A DNA stretch of 64,000 bases from Blastocystis hominis (GCF_000151665.1 NW_013171838.1:385001-449000), one strand, 5' to 3'. Counted from the first letter of the stretch, positions 45,261-56,932 are shown. Made by a program: numbers and translations. Notes: a model not told the origin generated them from the letters alone.

Positions 45261-45448
45261 TTGTTCAGTGATTCGTCATTGTTTAGGAACATTTCCATTG
45301 ATTGATTGAGTGATTGATTGTTTGTTTGTTTGAAACCGATTCTTGATCACAATCAATGATTCTATAATTATCAAAATATCAATCCTACCTGATTATTATG
45401 ATGTTCTTCTTTACCATTTTAACAATGATACTGAATTATGATTGTTGT

Positions 45449-45483
<35 letters not shown>

Positions 45484-47989
45484 TTTTCAATCATCATTAT
45501 TATTACCAATGACCCAATGATCACATATTGAACATTCACAAATGATGAATCCAATCTACCAATAATAATAATAATAATATACAAATGATGGTTTGAATAG
45601 GTTTGAACTAGGATTTGTTCAATATTGATAGGAAACTGCTTGCTTCGAATAATCATAATCATCATCATTATCATCATGAATAATAAGATTGGATTTGATA
45701 ATGACACAATGGAATGGTTGGAATCGATTGATATTGGATGATTATTCACATTTGTGAATCCATTGTTAAATCGGTAGATAATACAATACAATACAATACA
45801 ATACAATGATTGATATTGAATTAGGATATTGATTTTGACTTATTGAATAGGAATCGATCACTGTATACATAGAATAGAATAGAATAGAATAGAATAGAAT
45901 AGAATAATGGTGAAATGGATAAAACAAGGCAATAAAACTAGAATAGAATAGAATAGAATAGAATAGAATAGAATCCGATTGAATAGCATTGGAAATCATA
46001 TTGGATTCACCATTCAATCAATCCAACTATCATTCGTTCGTTTGTTTGTTTGTTTGTTTATCAATGAGTCACAAAACATGGATTTATCAATTTGATAATA
46101 ATGGAATCAAATCGGATGTGTTTGATACTTGATAGTTGTAGTTCGTAGTAATATCAATCGTGGTTTCACATTTCGATATTTGGATGGAATGTCGTATTCT
46201 TCAATATCACACAAACCACTCATTCACTCACTCATTCAATCAATCAATGGATCAAAGATAGCTGATTCAAAATGCAAATGAATGTCGAATATCGTAAAGA
46301 ATCAATTCATCATTCACACTCAATAATACTGATAAGAATAGAAAGGCTGTTCAATCCATTGATCGATTGATTGAATGAATGAATGGTGTGTATTTGGTTA
46401 GTTTTTGATATCCATTCATCATTATCATTATGATTGTATGATCATCCACATTATTCATCGGTCTATTTCAGCATATTGAATACCATTAGATCACTTTGGT
46501 ATTGTTGATCATGAATATAATGATTGGATAGGATCGATCAATCAGAATTAGAATCAGAATCACATTGATGATGAGTATTCAACCATCAATCCTCGTGATT
46601 ATTATTATTATTAGTAGTAGTATATGTTTTTGTTTTTGTATTTGTTCGATTATCAATGATATAGAATCGATCGAATGATTCATTGATAGCGATCCAATCG
46701 ACTGATAGAATTATACAATTGATTCGATCGAATCCAAATGGAACAATCACTCAAACACATTGTAGTCTCAATGGTTGTTTTGCAATTGAATCGATCGAGA
46801 TTCATGAAATCGTTATGTTCGATCATTGTATTAGCTGGAATCTATCATTGTACTGTATTGCATAACAATACTCTTCTTTCTTTCTTTCTTTCTGATCATT
46901 ATTATCATTATTATCATTATCATTATTATTGATATCATTCAAATCATTAGATCCCATTCGAACAAGTCAATATGGAATCAGCATTTGATAATCACAATAC
47001 AATAATGAGACATATTGTGAGAACCATTTGTGTTGTGGTTTGAATATGAGTATTTCGATAATGGCCTTTCTTGGAATCCATTGTTTGATTGTATATTCAA
47101 TATGCTGTTTGTGATTTAACACCAATGAATCCACAAATCACATATTTCGAATGAATCTTGATCGAACGACTTCAATCGAATCGTTTTGACAAGATTCATT
47201 GCACTTAATCCAATTGAATCAATAGGAATCGATACAATCCATATTTGTTTGTTGAGATAGTATTCATTTGGATAATACTCAATGATTCATTATTCTTTTG
47301 TTTTTGTTTTTGTTTTTGTTTTGATGCTGCTTATCTATTTTTGATTATTCCATTTTTCATTTGTTGTTGTTGTTGTTGTTGTTCAACTTTTTAAATTTAT
47401 TGTAGTTCATTTTATTATTTCAATTTCTATTTTGATTTTTAGTTTATTCTTGTTTGTTTTGCTATTCTTTAGTTTTCTTTGTTTCTTATTTTCTAATATT
47501 TGTGCATTTTATTAATCTTCCTTTTTCTTTTGTATTATATGATTCTAATTTGTTTTTAGTTTTTCTTTTTTGTATTTTCTTTTTCTTTATTCCCTTTTTC
47601 ATATTCTAACATTCATCTTATTATTCACTATCCACCAGACAAATTGGATTGTGTCGATTCTTATTGATTCAATTCTCATAAGGAAATATGTGATTATTTG
47701 TATGGATTGTTCCATGTTTTGTTTTGCTTATTTCTGTTTGTTTTCTGTTCATCATCATCATCATCATCATCATTATTATTTATCTATTTTAACCAATCAT
47801 CGAATCATTCATGTGCCATCAGTTTGAAACAAAAATACAAATTCCAAAATTCATTGTGAATTGAACCAGATAGAATTGTTCCATTCATAATCAATCGAAA
47901 TGTGTTCCTATTAAACGAATCAAATCAAATCAAATTATCAAACGGAATCTAATGAAACACAATGAATCAAATCAAATCAAATCAAATCA

Positions 47990-48340
47990 CCTAACAAGAT
48001 AAGATAAGCTTAAACTTACCAAATGGAATTGAGATCTATGAAAATCATATGAAATCAATTCCATTCTATTTATCAACAATACTCGAATCGATTTCGATTG
48101 AACATACCCCAATGATACAAGTAGATTGACATTTTGAAACAGATTTGGAATATCTATTCACCATCTCTATTCAATATTTAGATCCACTTTCCAATGTCAC
48201 CAAAACGAGGACAACAGAAACTCCATTATACAGAAGTTAGTGATGTTAGACTTGGAAGATCCAAAACAAATCATAGCCAATCAATTCATTGTTACTTCGA
48301 AGTGTCAATGAAGTTGAATCATCATCATCCCATTTTTCTC
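47990..48340 (-). pseudogene. Inverted, decayed copy of the leucine-rich-repeat gene 3' region
   Basis: Read on the minus strand, 48,340 to about 48,140 closely matches plus-strand 43,965-44,150: TTCATTGACACTTCGAAGTA, GAATTGATTGG(T/C)TATGAT, GATCTTCCAA(A/G)TCTAACATC. It continues as far as 47,990 with similarity to 45,090-45,215 (TGTTCAATCGAAATCGATTC). The intron positions are recognisable but the frames and splice sites are broken. Evidence by eye only; an alignment would fix the borders. Confidence 0.65.
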
Positions 48341-49919
48341 CCCTACCTTCCAGTATCCGATATCATATGACACACATTGTTTTTCCTTATTATTCATTCA
48401 TTCATTCTGTTTTCCTTCATCACTCACTCACTCATTCAATCATTCATAGATTAATGGATCATTGATTGTCATAAAGAAAACACTTGATTCTTTGCTTTCA
48501 TTGATTCCATTTCTTCTTTTGTTGACAAGGAATATTGTTATCGATTTTGATGGTCTGGAATCAATGAATGAATGGTAGGGGAGAAAGAGAGAAGTGGCAA
48601 TAGCAGCAACAGCATCCACAGCAACAACAACAATAATAGTAGTTGTAGTAAGCAATGGACCAAACTATCTATCAAATGATTTAATCAATAATCAGAACCT
48701 ACAATACGAAATCATTTCAAATCAATCGGATTGTTGTTTCGTGACAACAATCAATCCTTCCATGCAAACCGACAATCAAATGATCTTCTCTTCATTTATA
48801 TTTAAATCTGAATCGATTCACATAGATTCATTCAATTATGTGGATTGTTTGAAATTGATATGCATTCTTGGTATTTGTTTGTTCTCACATATCGAGTTTG
48901 TTCTTCATTTCGATCATTCCACATAACAATCTAATTGATCTATTATCCAGAATCGATCAGTAAGTATTATTGATTGATTGATTGATTGATCCATGTAATA
49001 ATAATCATATTACCAATAATATGACTATTATCATGGATTTGGTTCTTTCCTTATTTTTTTATTAAACTACACATATGATTGTTTCAATATCTCTTTCGAT
49101 GATGATTACTATTATTATTATTAATCATCAATAACTATGGATTGTTCTCAGATATTCTTCTTCTTCTTATTCCTTTTACTGCTATTATTCTCATTATTAC
49201 TTGTTATTCACATACACATTGTTTGTTCTACATCAATTTGGTATTGATTCGATATCGGACACTGCATTGAGTTCACAATTCATCCATTTGGATTATTACT
49301 CATGTTATTGTTCGTTCCTATTATGTTGTTGCTGCTCATTACTTCATTTCATTTCATTTCATTTCTGTTCTAGACATTGCTTTTGAACACATAATCTTAT
49401 TATTATTTTTCTCATTGATTTCTATTACTGTTATTATTGTTGCTGTGCCATTTTAATGAATTCATTGTCGTTATTATTGTTGTTATTTGCTTTGTTGTTT
49501 GATAGATTCATATTATGAAAGAGTATACAGAATAGGCATCGATTCAATCAATCAATCATGCGTTAAACAGTTCTAAAAGCATGAACAAATGATTGATTGA
49601 ATGAATGATTGAATCGATGACATTATTGATGCAGAATTACAGTTCATTGGTTGTGATAAAGGTCTTTGTTGTTTTGTGAATCACTCCGCAGAGAGAGAAT
49701 CGTTCATTCATTGATTCATTGAATAATTCAATGATTTGTTGGTTGATTCAATCATTCAATCAGCCATCCAAACCAAAGTGAATCAAATATGATTATATGA
49801 ATGAATATAGAATAAAATAGATTGAATGAAATAATAAATAAATGACATCCTTGTTACTGATTTACAGATCATTGGTTGTGAGTAGTGTATTGAGATTGTC
49901 AATCAATTCTTATATAAGA

Positions 49920-50152
49920 TATCATTCATTCATTCATTCATTCATTCATTCATTCATTCATTCATTCATTCATTCATTCATTCATTCATTCATTCATTCA
50001 TTCATTCATTCATTCATTCATTCATTCATTCATTCATTCATTCATTCATTCATTCATTCATTCATTCATTCATTCATTCATTCATTCATTCATTCATTCA
50101 TTCATTCATTCATTCATTCATTCATTCATTCATTCATTCATTCATTCATTTG
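49920..50152. repeat. ATTC tetranucleotide microsatellite, about 57 units
   Basis: An essentially uninterrupted (ATTC)n array of about 230 bp. The frame across it appears open for 103 codons (repeating Phe-Ile-His-Ser), which is an artefact of the repeat. Shorter runs of the same unit occur at 19060-19083, 19321-19340 and 50315-50332. Confidence 0.95.
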
Positions 50153-51437
50153 ATCGTATAATCATTCAAATATCCCATTGCAATTCACATGACTGGTCCA
50201 CTTTATACAGATTTAACGATATTTCCTTGTCAACAATCCATCATTCATTCTTATGGTACAAAATATACATAATCACAGTATGGACTCAATTCAAATCGAT
50301 GTTTGTAGGATTATTCATTCATTCATTCATTTGTTTTCATTTCAGTATTGAATTGCTGAAATTGAATCGAATCCAACTCCAATATCACAACCAATCACAT
50401 TCCTATTCATTTCGATTCTCTCTCATTCACTCTTCATTATCATAATCACGTATTACATTCATAATAAATAACTAATACATATCATTGAATGGATTAAGAT
50501 CTTAAGCAATGAATACTATTTCTTCTATTCTTTTCTTTTCCTTTCTCTTTCATCCATTCATGGTACAAACCATCTCCATGCTATGCAATCTTTGTACATC
50601 CAACTCATATTCATTCAATAGATTGTGACCAATTACACAAATCATTCCAGTACTATTCTATTCACATATAGCATACAATCTGTGATAATATCTATGAATC
50701 ATTCAGTTCCAACCACTATATACCAATCATTGTGCATTCCAACTAACAATAACGGAATTTACTACAAACTACAATCATTCATCCATTCATCGATTGGTTA
50801 TTCCAGTACTAAGTATCAACAGTATTGTTTCTGTTACTCAGAATTAGTTATTTTATGAAAATGGATTTAACAGAATCAAACATTGTGTTAAACCAATGAA
50901 ATGACAGAATCGTGTTTGTCTGGATTTTGTTTGTTATGAAGCAAAACTATGCATGATCTATGTAATTCGTTTCAGGATGTACTAAAACAGATTCCTGTGA
51001 AATATCATCATTTCAGCTATTGTTCGTCATAATTTGTGAAAATGACTCCATTTCCATTGCTACTTCATACATATGTTATTTTCTACTATTCTATTACATT
51101 CTATTATTGTTGTTTTCATTCATACTGACCATTTCTGATTATTCCACACTTACCTATCTTATTTTCACAGTATTCTATTCCATGGAGTATACTAATAAAC
51201 CAAAATATACAATCAATCACAAATACACATTATTCTATCTTCCCATACAGAATAATGATGATGATGATGACATAACATCAACTATTCACAATCAATAGTA
51301 TTGAGAATAACTATTGTGAAGACTCTTGTTTGTTAATATTGCTCATTCCTTCTCTCAGCTTACAACATGAACTAACAACATTATTAGTGTCACATTTAGA
51401 GTAAGTAGTAGGGGAATGGCGTAAAACACGCGGAACC

Positions 51438-51567
51438 CAAAGTCGCCCCTCCGACCTCATCTACGAGAGTGCGCGGCTCAAAGTCGCCCCTCTGACCCCA
51501 TCTTTGTTTTCGCGTATTCCCGTCAGAACACAAAAAATCCCCCAAAGTCACCCCTCAGACCCCCTCA
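51438..51567. repeat. Three 25-nt imperfect direct repeats at the element's left end
   Basis: Copies at 51438, 51479 and 51543 share CAAAGTC(G/A)CCCCTC(C/T/A)GAC. They are GC-rich and lie directly at the junction with the AT-rich host DNA, as expected for a terminal or replication-origin region. Confidence 0.75.
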
Positions 51568-51598
51568 ACTGGTACCTTGATTTTTGCGTTTCATAAGA

Positions 51599-51635
51599 AT
51601 TTCAGCACTCATGAGTAAAACACGAGTGCTGAAAT
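51599..51635. repeat. Perfect 12-bp inverted repeat (hairpin)
   Basis: ATTTCAGCACTC, a 13-nt spacer, then GAGTGCTGAAAT. It lies between the direct repeats and the first viral gene. It could be a terminal hairpin, a transcription stop for the polymerase mRNA, or a protein site. Confidence 0.75.
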
Positions 51636-51720
51636 GTGCGATATCCATGACTATTATGGTTGTTATTGCTGGTCAATGTGAACTTTTTTCGACCATTTTT
51701 CGACCATTTTCGGCCATTTT

Positions 51721-51850
51721 CTGCCATTGTCTACCTGCTCACCTCGATGTCCATAACAAGAAACGCGCGGAAACCCATGACTGCCATTTCCTGCCATTGC
51801 CTACCTGGTCACCTCGATACCCATAACAAGAAACGCGCGGAAACCCATGG
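51721..51850. repeat. Two 60-bp tandem repeats
   Basis: 51721-51780 and 51791-51850 share CTGCCATTG, CTACCTG, CACCTCGAT and then CATAACAAGAAACGCGCGGA followed by AACCCATG. They sit just 3' of the polymerase gene, outside any coding region. Confidence 0.85.
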
Positions 51851-51932
51851 CTGCCAATTTCGGCCAATGTTATCCTGACTTCCATTGTAGGCCATGGTAT
51901 CCATGGGTGTCCAAAGTGAAAGATTGCTTCCT

Positions 51933-54900
51933 TTACTTCAGTCTATAATGCCCGAATGCAAGTGTGTGTATGTTGTCGTCCAAGATCCATCTCTTGTTGT
52001 CCGTGCAAGTCATGAGTGTCTTGGTTTGTTCTTTCGTGCTGATGTTGAAGGCCTGGTTGTTGATACGCTTGAAAGTACCTTCGATCACTGCATCTTCCTT
52101 CTTCTCTGCCTCGAGGACACGCTTGTATAGTTCGATGTTCTTCACACTCATCCTCTCTCCATCAATCACCACATTGCGAGGAACTCCCTTCGCTGCGTTA
52201 TGCACTACATGCTTCTCGTCAATCAAACAGTACATCTTTGGTCTAAGTCCCACGAATTCAGTGATGCGATGCCCGTTATGCTCATCCTTGAATATGGGTC
52301 CCGGCAACTTCTTGTTGAAGTTGAGGAATGATTCCAATGAAGGGAACTTTCTCTTGTCCACTTCATGCTCGTAGTATTTTACGAGTTCTCCGTAGAAGTA
52401 GCTCGTATTATCCAACTCAGAAAAGTCAAACGACTTGTACATATCGCACATTTTGTGGACGATGTTACCACGGTCGTTCAACTGCACGATGAGCGAGTCC
52501 GTGTCCTGTCCCAACAACTCCACACTGTTGAATGTCGTTTTGAGCACGTTGTAGTAGAAATCGTAGATGATGTGCTTCGACATGTCGAGGATAGCGAACC
52601 CGATGAAGAATGGCTTCTCCACTCTGCGCACCGGTGTGTTCAGCTTGATGCCGATCAGATTCTCGGAATACATGGTTGTTCCAGCAATCATGTCGTATCC
52701 GTGCTTCTGGATGATAGCCTCGCGTTCATTCCACGTGTTGGCGAACTTCACCTTCATTCGCTTCAGTCCAGTCTCAACGAATTTGCCATAGGTCGAGTTT
52801 GCCAACAGCTTGTACAGGTTCTTTTCTACGGTGGTTTTTGATTTGGCTCGTTTTTCACTGAGCATATTGACGTACTCGAAGATGAAGGGTGCTTGTTTGA
52901 ATCGAATGAGGCGGTGGATGTGCGTGACGCGATATCCCTGTTGAAGACCCAATTGCAGCAGAGAGTAGTGCACGAGATATTTGCGTCGAGGTACAAGATC
53001 GCAGATGAGTTTCGGTGTATTCACCTCTTTCACCTTGTCCACAATGTCGTTCTTCGCTGCGTACTTCTTGATTCCGTCTGAGTACATGCCCGCCTTCTGT
53101 ACGGGGAAGAATGGCAAGTCATTGAATTTATCATGGAGTTCCACTGGTGCCTCGATATCGCACTCAATGAAGAACCCATATTTACCGAATGTCTTGAGTG
53201 ATTGCACCCACCCATTCGGATCACGGTTGATCCTTTCCATTATTTCTCGTCGTTCGGGTACACCCACTAATTCGTAAGGCATCATTCTGTGCATGGCTCC
53301 ACCATACAGGTTGTTGGCGTCGAGGTAGTAGATGGATGATTGTTCTCCGTTGTTGGCGGTGCTGTCAAGGTCGACTTTGGCATGTCGTTTCACGATCTGT
53401 GTGATGCCTCCTCGCAGGTTCTTGAGTAGACGCATGAAGTCGTCGATCTCACTCGTCTCCATCAATCGAATGCCCTTGCTCTCATAGAACTCACCCATGC
53501 GGTTCAAGAACACTTTCACCAGTTGTTTCTCCTCAAGTCCCTCATTCGCGTTGATGCGCATGATGTACTGAGCCCATTTCCTTGCGAGAACCATGAGGCT
53601 ACTCTCGCTATGATCGCCTTCCATGGTGACCTTTAAGAAGAGCGAATAGGCCATTTGTGGTGCTGTGATGTAGTGCATGGGATCAACACCGAATGCATTC
53701 AGTGTGGTGTTTCGGAAGTGTTCGAATGCATCAGCCATGAGAGTCACATCGAGTACGTTGTACAACTCGTAGTACTCACCCCATGTCTTGATATCGAAGG
53801 TCTTCCACAGCTTCACCATGTGATCATATTCGTCTTGGGGCATCATCTCACCCTTCATATCATCGATGCATTGTTTGCGAGAAGGAATGACGGTGTTGTT
53901 CAATGTGTCGTACGATTTGATGAGACTGTAGAACATGGGTTCTTTCCGTGTCAACAGATCGATGTATTCGTCACTCCATTGCTTGCCACGTGACTCGCAG
54001 TACTTGCGTAGTTGTTGTTTGGTGTGCACGTACAAATCGAGGTTGCCTCCGAGTGTCTGTGCCACAATGGATCTGAGAGGACTGCTGATTAGCTTCAACG
54101 AGTCCTTGAATTGAATGCCGTTGTACTCAATCTGCATCTCCTTGTCTTCGGTGGTTGGAATGACTTCCAAGGAGTCACTAGAGGTTGAATGACTCGCGAT
54201 GAGTTTCATGATGAACGTGAAGTCGTAGTGCGATCCATTGTGGAAGTAGACTGGCAAACGATAGTTCTTCTTGTTGAAGGAGAGTTGTAGATTGCACTTG
54301 GTACAACAGGTGCAGATGTACTGCCCGGCTTCGAAGTGGCGTACATCTCCATTCCCTGTGGTGTAATCGCCTGCCACATGTGCGTGATGTCTCACCTTGG
54401 GGCAAGCATCGCTCGCCCCGGGAGGCGACGATGTCGCCTCCCCTTTGTCGTTCTCCAGTTTCACATGACAGAAGGGACACACGGTTGTTGCACGAAAGTC
54501 CCTCTCGACCTTCGATGTGCTCTCCAATGGCAATTCATCGAAGAGATACCCTTTCACACTCTCCCGCAATTGCACGAGATAGTCCACGAAAGGACGAAGG
54601 TCCTCTTCGTTCTCCCGTGGTGCACGGAAGATACGGAGCTGCATATCAATGGCAGGAATGCGTGACACGGCAAGACAGGACAACATGATCGGCTTGTGTC
54701 TGTTCTTGTCGTCAATGGCCGACTCGAAGTCAGCGTACACGACGACCGGTGCTGGCATTTCGTATCGCTGGTTGGTGAATCGTAACCGAGTCTCATTGGT
54801 TGACAAGTCGTACTGCTCGCTTTCATCAACGAGTTCTCGGTGCACCTGTACTTCATGAGCATGAACGTCTTTGCGAGACCCGAAGAAGTCGTCGCAGAAC

Positions 54901-56405
54901 CTGCACTTTGCGTTTCTCGATGTATGGCAATTCTTTGCATCACTTCGTCGCATCATACGATGCTTGAAGTCGTTCAAGTCCTTGATGTACAAGAAGTGCT
55001 TTGGAGTGCCCTCAGGTAGATTCAAGTCGTTCAAGATGCAGAGGGAGAGAGGGGAACGTGATTTCTCCTTACCTTTGTACACGACATCGCACGTGAATAA
55101 ATCGAATTGCTCCTTTGACTTATCGATGTACCCAGGCAAGAGTGTGACCTCGAATACGTTGAGCGATACTTTCAACAATGCCTCCAATGCGGCGAATTTC
55201 TCTTCACTCGCGTTGAAGGGTGTATTGTCACGAATGCCCATCGCCTCCTCCACTTCGTGAATGGTCACTCCGAACACCTTGTTCTTCTCAGGGTGCTTCC
55301 ACCACTTGTTGTACACGGTTGCATCGCCAATCTTGCAATTCGCGACGATCTTGTGCCCACCTTCACTGGCCAGAATGAGACACCGCTGCAGGCACCGGTT
55401 GTCATCGAAATCCGGGTTGAGCGCTGTGCGTCCGATGACGTACGGTGTGTGCTGCTTGTACCCCACGAATGTACGTAGTGGGAACATCTCAATGTGGAAG
55501 CCGATCCAACCATGGTACACGAACCCACTTCCCTCTGTCTCCTGTTCCTCTACACCGTTTCGGTACCATTTCAGGTACTCCTCGATCCATTCATCGATGC
55601 GATCTCGTCGAACGATGCGGAGGTGTCCCAATCGATCATCGGTGAGGTTGAGGATCTTGGGATCTCCGTCATGTGTCAACATGAGGTTGTATGCCATGAT
55701 GGTGATGAAACACTGATTGTATTCACGCATACCATTGAGGATGAACTTCTTCAGGACCTCATTGAATTCATTTGTCTCATCGAATATGAGGTTGATCGGT
55801 TCCACTTCCTCATCGCTCTTCTCACCCGGTAGTCGAACCCACAACCTGTTGTCAAAATCGTTGTTGAGACGGAAGTTTTTCTTGGTTCGTTTCTCTTTCA
55901 CCCATTCCTTGTACATGTCTCCTTGCACGGTGTGATAGTACGTGAGTGCATACCCGAGAGTTGAATCGATCACATCACTCAATCGTCCTTGTGAGACCTT
56001 GCGATCGAAGCGTTCGAATGCCTTATTGCGTCTCATTTCACGTCTCTTCTCCACGGTGTTCAGGTAACCGGGTAAGTGACGTTGTCGCTTCTCACCGAAC
56101 TCATGGCCGTTCCACTCGTACTCGAGGTACCGCTCGTTCCACGCCTCGCTTCCCACGACGAGATACCTGCGCTCACCTTTGGGATCACTGACGCGTCTAT
56201 GTGTCACTTGTCTTTTTGGTGTTGCTAGTTTCATCCCGAATATCTTGTTCGACACATAAGCTCTCGTGTCAGGCATGGTCTGATCGGTGAACGTATCGCC
56301 GACCCTGTAGTACGTGGCGGCCAATCGCTTCCAGGTCGGTCCACCGATTTTGATTTGTTTTCCAGTCTCAGGGTTGATAGTATATCCTACGCGTTGTGAA
56401 CTCAT
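51933..56405 (-). CDS. Protein-primed family B DNA polymerase
   Basis: Replicative polymerase of the element, 1490 aa in one exon. The N-terminal third is non-catalytic. It has an NPETGKQIKIGG module at residues 10-21 and a C2H2-like finger near residue 500 (CRFCDDFFGSRKDVHAHEVQ). Exonuclease motifs: VVYADFESA (about 555), NGSHYDFTF (about 722), YNVLDVTLMAD (about 880). Polymerase motif A is YLDANNLYGG (about 1025), motif B KNLYKLLANSTYGKF (about 1195), motif C GQDTDSLIV (about 1300). The C-terminus LAFGHYRLK is typical of Maverick polymerases. All catalytic aspartates are present and there are no stops, so it could be active. A 44-nt double hairpin at 54399-54442 is inserted in frame. The start ATG is in TATATAAATG. 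Confidence 0.95.
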   Translation of the reverse strand: MSSQRVGYTINPETGKQIKIGGPTWKRLAATYYRVGDTFTDQTMPDTRAYVSNKIFGMKLATPKRQVTHRRVSDPKGERRYLVVGSEAWNERYLEYEWNGHEFGEKRQRHLPGYLNTVEKRREMRRNKAFERFDRKVSQGRLSDVIDSTLGYALTYYHTVQGDMYKEWVKEKRTKKNFRLNNDFDNRLWVRLPGEKSDEEVEPINLIFDETNEFNEVLKKFILNGMREYNQCFITIMAYNLMLTHDGDPKILNLTDDRLGHLRIVRRDRIDEWIEEYLKWYRNGVEEQETEGSGFVYHGWIGFHIEMFPLRTFVGYKQHTPYVIGRTALNPDFDDNRCLQRCLILASEGGHKIVANCKIGDATVYNKWWKHPEKNKVFGVTIHEVEEAMGIRDNTPFNASEEKFAALEALLKVSLNVFEVTLLPGYIDKSKEQFDLFTCDVVYKGKEKSRSPLSLCILNDLNLPEGTPKHFLYIKDLNDFKHRMMRRSDAKNCHTSRNAKCRFCDDFFGSRKDVHAHEVQVHRELVDESEQYDLSTNETRLRFTNQRYEMPAPVVVYADFESAIDDKNRHKPIMLSCLAVSRIPAIDMQLRIFRAPRENEEDLRPFVDYLVQLRESVKGYLFDELPLESTSKVERDFRATTVCPFCHVKLENDKGEATSSPPGASDACPKVRHHAHVAGDYTTGNGDVRHFEAGQYICTCCTKCNLQLSFNKKNYRLPVYFHNGSHYDFTFIMKLIASHSTSSDSLEVIPTTEDKEMQIEYNGIQFKDSLKLISSPLRSIVAQTLGGNLDLYVHTKQQLRKYCESRGKQWSDEYIDLLTRKEPMFYSLIKSYDTLNNTVIPSRKQCIDDMKGEMMPQDEYDHMVKLWKTFDIKTWGEYYELYNVLDVTLMADAFEHFRNTTLNAFGVDPMHYITAPQMAYSLFLKVTMEGDHSESSLMVLARKWAQYIMRINANEGLEEKQLVKVFLNRMGEFYESKGIRLMETSEIDDFMRLLKNLRGGITQIVKRHAKVDLDSTANNGEQSSIYYLDANNLYGGAMHRMMPYELVGVPERREIMERINRDPNGWVQSLKTFGKYGFFIECDIEAPVELHDKFNDLPFFPVQKAGMYSDGIKKYAAKNDIVDKVKEVNTPKLICDLVPRRKYLVHYSLLQLGLQQGYRVTHIHRLIRFKQAPFIFEYVNMLSEKRAKSKTTVEKNLYKLLANSTYGKFVETGLKRMKVKFANTWNEREAIIQKHGYDMIAGTTMYSENLIGIKLNTPVRRVEKPFFIGFAILDMSKHIIYDFYYNVLKTTFNSVELLGQDTDSLIVQLNDRGNIVHKMCDMYKSFDFSELDNTSYFYGELVKYYEHEVDKRKFPSLESFLNFNKKLPGPIFKDEHNGHRITEFVGLRPKMYCLIDEKHVVHNAAKGVPRNVVIDGERMSVKNIELYKRVLEAEKKEDAVIEGTFKRINNQAFNISTKEQTKTLMTCTDNKRWILDDNIHTLAFGHYRLK
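54399..54442. repeat. GC-rich double-hairpin element inside the polymerase gene
   Basis: Two adjacent hairpins with 3-nt loops. GGGGCAAGC/GCTCGCCCC has one G-T pair; GGGAGGCGAC/GTCGCCTCCC is perfect. In the polymerase it is read as the low-complexity insert GEATSSPPGASDACPK in the zone between exonuclease motifs I and II. It has the same architecture as the element at 57306-57343. Confidence 0.85.
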
Positions 56406-56503
56406 TTATATAAGGGTCACAAAATCTTTAAGTGGTGATACACGTGTGACCAAAGTGAAATAGTTAGGAGCTTGGCTTCCTCCTTGAGCTACCGAAGGCA
56501 TCC

Positions 56504-56932
56504 CTAAAATGGGAAAATGGCATGACCATTCGCATCGTACTCGAATTCATCAATGTCGTAGAACTCGGATTCCGATGAATCAGAATCACTAGAATTGGGG
56601 TCAGCGAATGCAATGCTAATGTCTGGATCATTATCGTATGCCTCAGCTTCTTCTTTGGTCATTTTCACCCATTGTCCTTTTACGCGTCTGTAGTTGTCAT
56701 GGAGTAACTCGTAGTATGCTGTGCCACCAATAATCATGGAACGATTGCTGGGAGAAAGTATTCTCGACTTGGGAACATATTTCGTCGTATCTGGTGGTAA
56801 AGGTGTATCGTACAAGCGATTCAATTTCTCGTCGTACTTGTATCCACGCTTGAGAAGGTTCCAGAAGCGAACTCCGTTGATTTGGATTTCTCGGCCAGTA
56901 TTGGGATTCAAAGTGTGAGTAGGTCTATTCAT
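56504..56932 (-). CDS. Small viral protein related to the polymerase N-terminus
   Basis: A 142-aa protein. Residues 6-35 (THTLNPNTGREIQINGVRFW) align with polymerase residues 7-30 (YTINPETGKQIKIGGPTW). The next stretch also matches in spacing: PPDTTKYVPKSRI against MPDTRAYVSNKIF, and MIIGGTAYYELL against LVVGSEAWNERY. NPxTGRxI is the signature of the short 2-cysteine adaptor domain found in giant-virus proteins, here without the cysteines. The C-terminal 40 residues are acidic (SSDSDSSESEFYDIDEFEYD). Function unknown. It may help the polymerase or act as a priming or DNA-bound protein; both are speculation. The start is in TATATAAATG. Confidence 0.75.
   Translation of the reverse strand: MNRPTHTLNPNTGREIQINGVRFWNLLKRGYKYDEKLNRLYDTPLPPDTTKYVPKSRILSPSNRSMIIGGTAYYELLHDNYRRVKGQWVKMTKEEAEAYDNDPDISIAFADPNSSDSDSSESEFYDIDEFEYDANGHAIFPF

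Larger units (their letters stand above)
45261..51399. other. 6-kb AT-rich, low-complexity gene desert
   Basis: Dominated by tetra- and pentanucleotide runs and their decayed forms: CAAT (45450-45480), ACAAT (45780-45806), GAATA (45870-45906 and 45940-45975), TTTTTG (47295-47320), TTG (47360-47380), CAT (47750-47770), and TCAAA/TCAAT throughout. Open frames are short and made of Ile, His, Ser, Phe and Asn from the repeats. I find no supported gene. It separates the repeat-protein gene from the viral element and contains one recognisable inverted gene relic. Confidence 0.75.

Noticed and set aside
49842-50153. 103-codon open frame of repeating Phe-Ile-His-Ser
   Set aside because: Produced by the ATTC microsatellite; it has no stop in any frame by composition and is not a gene.
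51438-51567. Short repeats with variable spacers resembling a CRISPR array
   Set aside because: Only three imperfect copies at uneven spacing in a eukaryotic/viral context, with no cas genes.
54178-56191. Plus-strand open frames across the polymerase gene
   Set aside because: Shadows: the minus strand carries every polymerase motif in one continuous frame.
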